From Candidatus Krumholzibacteriota bacterium (GTDB lineage Bacteria > Krumholzibacteriota > Krumholzibacteriia > Krumholzibacteriales > Krumholzibacteriaceae), in contig JAUWMD010000080.1 of the NCBI GenBank assembly GCA_030613345.1, positions 1-9,801 of the forward strand: 9,801 nucleotides of DNA. Direction: 5' to 3'. How positions within the stretch are numbered: position 1 is the first letter of the stretch; each line of letters starts with the position of its first letter. The position numbers and the translations under genes were made by a program. Shown here piece by piece: positions 6,729 to 9,801 of the stretch. The notes beneath the pieces are model-generated. The model worked only from the letters and a program-made list of their open reading frames with translations. It made no database searches and was not told where the DNA came from.

Positions 6729-7418
6729 GTGAATCGGTTCAGAGACGAAAGACTTCTGGCCAGGACAGTAGCGATGCTCTGCCTGGCCATTCTGATAACG
6801 ACATTTCCGGCCATAAGCTCTCCCCAGGGTACCGGCGAGTACACGATAACGAACTACGGGATCCTCGAGAAGATAGCCGGTGAGGCCCTCGACGAGCTGG
6901 CCGGGAACATGCCCTCGATTGCCAGGGAGACGATCATCCTCATCAGGAAGGAGGGGGGCATCGACTCGGGCATCGACAAGGTCTTCGAGAACGAGCTGGT
7001 CAGGAAGATGACGGGAGCGGGACTTCGCATCGCCTCCAAGACTGCAAACAAGGACGAGGGGGAGATCTCAGAATACGTGTTCTCCTACCAGATCCTCAAT
7101 TACTCCATAAAGTACCCTGATATCGGCCGGAGTTACTGGGTCGGGACGAAAGAGGTCGAAAGGCTCGCCGAAGTGGGCATATTCGTCAAACTGCTCGATT
7201 CCGCCACCGGCGAGATCGTATGGGTCGGGGAGGCACAGAAGAAGTACGAGGACAGGATTGCGTATTCGCTGCTGGAACGCGTAGAGGATCCCACGCACGA
7301 TTTCACCATGCCGGTCAGGGACGAGATCCGGTGGAGCAGGTTCGTTGAACCTGTCATCGTCACCGGAATCGTCGTGGGCCTGGTATACCTGTTCTTCTCA
7401 AATCAGGATTCCAACTGA
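6729..7418 (+). CDS. Exported protein of unknown family with C-terminal membrane segment
   Basis: I do not recognise a named family. The 229-residue product starts at a GTG with a strong GGAGG. Residues 1-31 look like a Sec signal peptide: a basic start (NRFRDERLLAR), a hydrophobic core (about 13-29) and a possible cut near Ser30-Ser31. The mature part begins with a helical stretch (ILEKIAGEALDELAGNM) and continues with alternating strands and helices, including VFENELVRKMTGAGLRI and LLDSATGEIVWVGEAQKKYEDRI. This pattern loosely recalls CsgG/FlgO-like periplasmic domains, in which a short lipid-linked or secreted protein has a 'synthesised from the envelope stress or assembly' fold, but the resemblance is weak. 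Residues 206-223 form a second hydrophobic segment just before a short polar tail, suggesting a C-terminal membrane anchor. It heads a run with two TPR envelope proteins, so a role in envelope assembly is plausible but unproven. Confidence 0.75.
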   Translation: MNRFRDERLLARTVAMLCLAILITTFPAISSPQGTGEYTITNYGILEKIAGEALDELAGNMPSIARETIILIRKEGGIDSGIDKVFENELVRKMTGAGLRIASKTANKDEGEISEYVFSYQILNYSIKYPDIGRSYWVGTKEVERLAEVGIFVKLLDSATGEIVWVGEAQKKYEDRIAYSLLERVEDPTHDFTMPVRDEIRWSRFVEPVIVTGIVVGLVYLFFSNQDSN

Positions 7419-7430
7419 ACCGGGAGGCGG

Positions 7431-8369
7431 ATGATAGTCTTCCGACGCCACTTCAGAAGGCTTGCATGCCTCGGGCTTGCCGTGATGACCGCAGCCTCGG
7501 CCTCGTGCGGAAGTAATACAGTGCTCGAGCGGGTCGAGGAGGAGTACGCGAAGGGTAACTACCGTGAGGCCCTCTTCATCGCGAGGTTGCACTTCCGCAA
7601 GGGCGGCGAGCGTACGCCGGAGCTTCTCTTCATCGCCGGTAAAGCTTACCTGAGACTCGGTATTGAGGCTGAAGCCTCGGACCGCTTTGCCGAGTTGTTC
7701 GACAGCGACTCGACGTGGGCTCCGCGGATAGCCGGCCTGCTGAGGGACGAGGCTCTCGAGAGCCTCGAGAAGGGAAGGACGGCAAAGGGAAGCCGGTTCA
7801 TCATCCGGGCGGTAAATTACGGGCAGGATCTCGATTTCGGCCGATTCGACGGGCTTGCCGGAGACCTGATGCTCGACAGGAAGGACTACCGGATGGCGAT
7901 ACATTACTATACCGGTTTCCTCGAGCAGCATCCCGACACGGCCGGCGCCGCGGTGGTGATGATGGATCTGGGAGCGGCGTACGAGGGCAACGGTGATACT
8001 CTCGAGGCGATCGATCTCTACAGGGATTTTCAGGACCGGTACCCGAAAAGCAGGATGAGAAGCACGGCCCGGTGGAAACTCGAAAACCTCCTTCTCGATG
8101 CGGGCAGGGAGATGCTGTCGGGTGGTGAGCCCGAAGAGGCAGAACGGATACTCGCCGAGCTGGCGGCGACGGGGGGGAATTCGCTCGTCAGGGAGAAGGC
8201 GAATTTTCTGCTCGCGGAGATATACGAATCGAAAGCGGACTACCGTACGGCTGTACGCTATTACACAGAAGTCGTGAACCTTAACCTCGGATCGAGCGGA
8301 AGGCTTGCTGAAAAAGCCAAGGAAAGGATCGAGAGAATTGAGGCGGAGAGGAAGAAAAACCTCCGTTAG
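7431..8369 (+). CDS. TPR-repeat envelope protein, probable lipoprotein
   Basis: A 312-residue protein with a basic start (IVFRRHFRRLA), a hydrophobic core and a cysteine at residue 26 (AASASC), consistent with a lipoprotein signal, although the lipobox is imperfect: Ser rather than Leu at -3. The rest is helical with repeated TPR-like units, clearest at about 145-170 (DLMLDRKDYRMAIHYYTGFL), 177-206 (GAAYEGNGDTLEAIDLYRDF) and 263-290 (LAEIYESKADYRTAVRYYTEVV), with further degenerate units before and between them. TPR proteins of this type usually act as scaffolds for protein complexes. GGGAGG at 7422-7427 lies only 3 bases before the ATG, which is short spacing. It sits 12 bases after the unknown exported gene and overlaps the BamD-like gene, so it probably works in the same envelope context. 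No specific partner can be named. Confidence 0.8.
   Translation: MIVFRRHFRRLACLGLAVMTAASASCGSNTVLERVEEEYAKGNYREALFIARLHFRKGGERTPELLFIAGKAYLRLGIEAEASDRFAELFDSDSTWAPRIAGLLRDEALESLEKGRTAKGSRFIIRAVNYGQDLDFGRFDGLAGDLMLDRKDYRMAIHYYTGFLEQHPDTAGAAVVMMDLGAAYEGNGDTLEAIDLYRDFQDRYPKSRMRSTARWKLENLLLDAGREMLSGGEPEEAERILAELAATGGNSLVREKANFLLAEIYESKADYRTAVRYYTEVVNLNLGSSGRLAEKAKERIERIEAERKKNLR
8323..8328 (+). promoter_or_regulatory. Shine-Dalgarno site supporting the TTG start at 8338
   Basis: AAAGGA lies 9 bases before TTG 8338. The upstream alternative, TTG 8305, has GGAAGG only one base away, too close to work well. Starting at 8338 leaves a compact, standard lipoprotein signal peptide. Confidence 0.5.
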
Positions 8370-9123
8370 GGGACTGGCCGTCCTGAGTATCTGCGCGGCA
8401 GCGCTTGTCTCATGCGGCGGACCGTACTCAGCCCGCAGCGTACAGGTCCCCGACGAGAAGCTGCGGATCGCGGACGACCTCTACGCGAGGAAGAAGTATA
8501 CGCAGGCAGGTATGGAGTACAAGGATTTCCTCGCCGTTTTCGCGGGGGATGAGAGGGGCGACTATGCCCAGTTCATGGTGGCCGAGTCGTACAGGGGCGC
8601 CAGGGAGTACGCCCTCGCCTCCGTCGAATACAGGATAATGATTGCGGATTATGGATACAGCGAGTATGTCGACGACGCTTTCTTCCTCGAGGGGCTCTGT
8701 GACTTCGAGATGACGCAGAGGGCTGAAAGGGACCAGGTACAGTCGTACCAGGCCCTCGCACGGATCGAGCGGTTTCTCGAGATATTTCCCGACAGCCCGC
8801 GCAGGGAAGAGGCCCTGAAGGTCCGCGACGATATCCATGATGTTCTCGGGAAGAAGGCCTATCAGAGCGCGAAGCTCTATTTCAAGAGGAAGCATTACAG
8901 TGCGGCGGAGATATACTTCAGAAAAGCAGTCGACGAGTATCCCGCCACGCAATGGGCCGGCAGGAGCTGGTACTACATCGGGTACATCAGGCAGTCTAAA
9001 GGCGACAGCGGCGTCGCGGCCGAATCATACAGTAGAGCCGTGCAGTCGAAGCACGATTTCCCGGAAAAGAGATCGGCCAAGGCGCAGCTGAAGAAACTTT
9101 CGAAAGAGAAATCCGGTGGCTGA
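8338..9123 (+). CDS. bamD: BamD-like outer-membrane assembly lipoprotein
   Basis: BamD (YfiO/ComL family) is the lipoprotein scaffold of the BAM complex, which inserts beta-barrel proteins into the outer membrane. From TTG 8338 the product has 261 residues, near the usual BamD size. The signal peptide is basic (RRRGRKTSVR), then hydrophobic, ending in a good lipobox, LVSC, with the acylated Cys26. TPR units follow: DDLYARKKYTQAGMEYKDFL, FMVAESYRGAREYALASVEY, then the family-type RAERDQVQSYQALARIERFL near residues 126-145 with IFPDSPRREEAL, and finally AKLYFKRKHYSAAEIYFRKA with VDEYP. The order matches BamD. The frame stays open to TTG 8305, which would add 11 residues. It overlaps the preceding TPR gene by 32 bases and nadD by 8. 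BamA is not in the window. A generic TPR lipoprotein is the alternative. Confidence 0.82.
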   Translation: MRRRGRKTSVRGLAVLSICAAALVSCGGPYSARSVQVPDEKLRIADDLYARKKYTQAGMEYKDFLAVFAGDERGDYAQFMVAESYRGAREYALASVEYRIMIADYGYSEYVDDAFFLEGLCDFEMTQRAERDQVQSYQALARIERFLEIFPDSPRREEALKVRDDIHDVLGKKAYQSAKLYFKRKHYSAAEIYFRKAVDEYPATQWAGRSWYYIGYIRQSKGDSGVAAESYSRAVQSKHDFPEKRSAKAQLKKLSKEKSGG

Positions 9124-9709
9124 CGAAGCAAGGATAGGGCTGTTCGGGGGGTCATTCGATCCCGTGCATACCGGGCACCTGCTCCTCGCGCAGATGGCGG
9201 CCGATTTCGCCGGCCTTGACAGGGTGCTCTTCGTACCGACATCCGCACCCCCGCACAAGACAGGCAGGATGCTCTCACCCTTCGAGGACCGCATCGCGAT
9301 GGTCCGCCTCGCAATCGAGGGAAACGACCTGTTCGAGCTCTCCCTCATAGAGGGATCCGAAGGGCCGTCCTACACGTGGGAATCGGTGCTTCATTACTCG
9401 CACACCGGGTACGGCAGGGAGAGGCTACACCTGATCGTAGGCAGCGACTCCCTCTCGGAGATGGCGAAGTGGCGGAATCCCGGCGCGATATTCGACAATG
9501 CAACGATTATCTCGATGACACGTCCCGGCAGCGATGATCTTGCCGCGCCTCCCGCCGGAGCGCTGGTAATAATGCTCGAAACGGGCGCCAACACGATCTC
9601 GTCGAGTGAGATAAGGAGCCGCGTCCGGGAGGGACGGACGATCAGGTACCTCGTTCCGGGACCGGTCGAACGGTATATAGGCGCAAGAGGACTGTATTCT
9701 GACATCTGA
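9116..9709 (+). CDS. nadD: Nicotinate-nucleotide adenylyltransferase
   Basis: NadD transfers AMP from ATP to nicotinate mononucleotide, giving deamido-NAD in the cytoplasmic NAD pathway. The 197-residue product is of normal length. It carries the nucleotidyltransferase signature GLFGGSFDPVHTGHL with His18 and His21, then PPHK, the substrate-side motif GSDSLSEMAKW, and ISSSEIR (161-167), the usual ISSTxIR motif near the C-terminus. All expected catalytic elements are present. The GTG start overlaps the bamD-like gene by 8 bases and has only a weak GAG upstream, so translation probably depends on coupling. The gene is followed 15 bases later by polA. Confidence 0.95.
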   Translation: MADEARIGLFGGSFDPVHTGHLLLAQMAADFAGLDRVLFVPTSAPPHKTGRMLSPFEDRIAMVRLAIEGNDLFELSLIEGSEGPSYTWESVLHYSHTGYGRERLHLIVGSDSLSEMAKWRNPGAIFDNATIISMTRPGSDDLAAPPAGALVIMLETGANTISSSEIRSRVREGRTIRYLVPGPVERYIGARGLYSDI

Positions 9710-9724
9710 CGACGGAGGGCCGTG

Positions 9725-9801
9725 ATGGCACTATTCCTGATCGACGGGCACGCCATCGCCTACAGGTCGTATTACGCGTTCATAAGAAATCCGCTGACGA
9801 A
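9725..9801 (+). CDS. polA: DNA polymerase I, N-terminal fragment cut by window edge
   Basis: Only the first 25 codons are visible. ALFLIDGHAIAYRSYYAF followed by a Pro-Leu-Thr matches the start of the 5'-3' exonuclease domain of DNA polymerase I, including the early metal-binding Asp (Asp7) of the LIDGH motif. GGAGGG at 9714-9719 is 5 bases before the ATG at 9725, which makes this start better than the adjacent GTG at 9722. A stand-alone 5'-3' exonuclease would look the same over so short a stretch, so the full-length polymerase is inferred. Confidence 0.85.
   Translation, partial: MALFLIDGHAIAYRSYYAFIRNPLT

Noticed and set aside
1..9801. CRISPR array, mobile element, phage or defence island
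   Set aside because: I saw no direct repeats with regular spacers, transposase or integrase genes, terminal inverted repeats or defence-type domains. The gene content is conserved housekeeping plus envelope functions.

Overview
This is a compact, GC-rich stretch of bacterial chromosome with every gene on the + strand. Neighbouring genes mostly overlap or sit within a few bases of each other. It holds nine genes, seven complete and two cut by the window edges. A BamD-like outer-membrane assembly lipoprotein, a second likely lipoprotein and Sec-type signal peptides point to a diderm (Gram-negative) bacterium. Frequent AGG arginine and ATA isoleucine codons with high GC, plus the gene mix, would fit an uncultured FCB-type lineage such as Krumholzibacteria or Eisenbacteria. 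That placement is a guess, because the window has no rRNA or other taxonomic marker.

Region 1 (1-3077) is metabolic: the 3' part of a biotin carboxylase (accC), then a 2-phosphosulfolactate phosphatase family protein (ComB), then a two-domain thiamine enzyme (ThiD2-like HMP-P kinase fused to ThiE). These are joined by stop/start overlaps (ATGA, TGATG) and look translationally coupled. Region 2 (3143-6608) has the DNA translocase ftsK overlapping rimO, the ribosomal protein S12 methylthiotransferase. The rimO copy reads Gly where the middle cysteine of the radical-SAM CxxxCxxC motif should be, which is the most notable anomaly in the window.

Region 3 begins with the best promoter candidate in the window, whose TTGACA box overlaps the rimO stop. 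A roughly 85-base leader able to form paired structure follows, and then an envelope group: an exported protein of unknown family with a C-terminal membrane segment, a TPR protein with a likely lipoprotein signal, and a BamD-like TPR lipoprotein. The run continues through nadD (NAD synthesis) to the first 25 codons of polA (DNA polymerase I) at the right edge.

Several starts are not ATG (GTG for ftsK, rimO, the 6729 gene and nadD; TTG for the bamD-like gene), and at two genes the longest open frame is not the best start. There are no tRNA or rRNA genes, CRISPR arrays, transposases, attachment sites or phage genes, and no gene-free stretch over 300 bases. I found no evidence of a defence system or other complete novel system. 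The second-look items are the RimO cysteine loss, the leader upstream of 6729 and the unrecognised exported protein.
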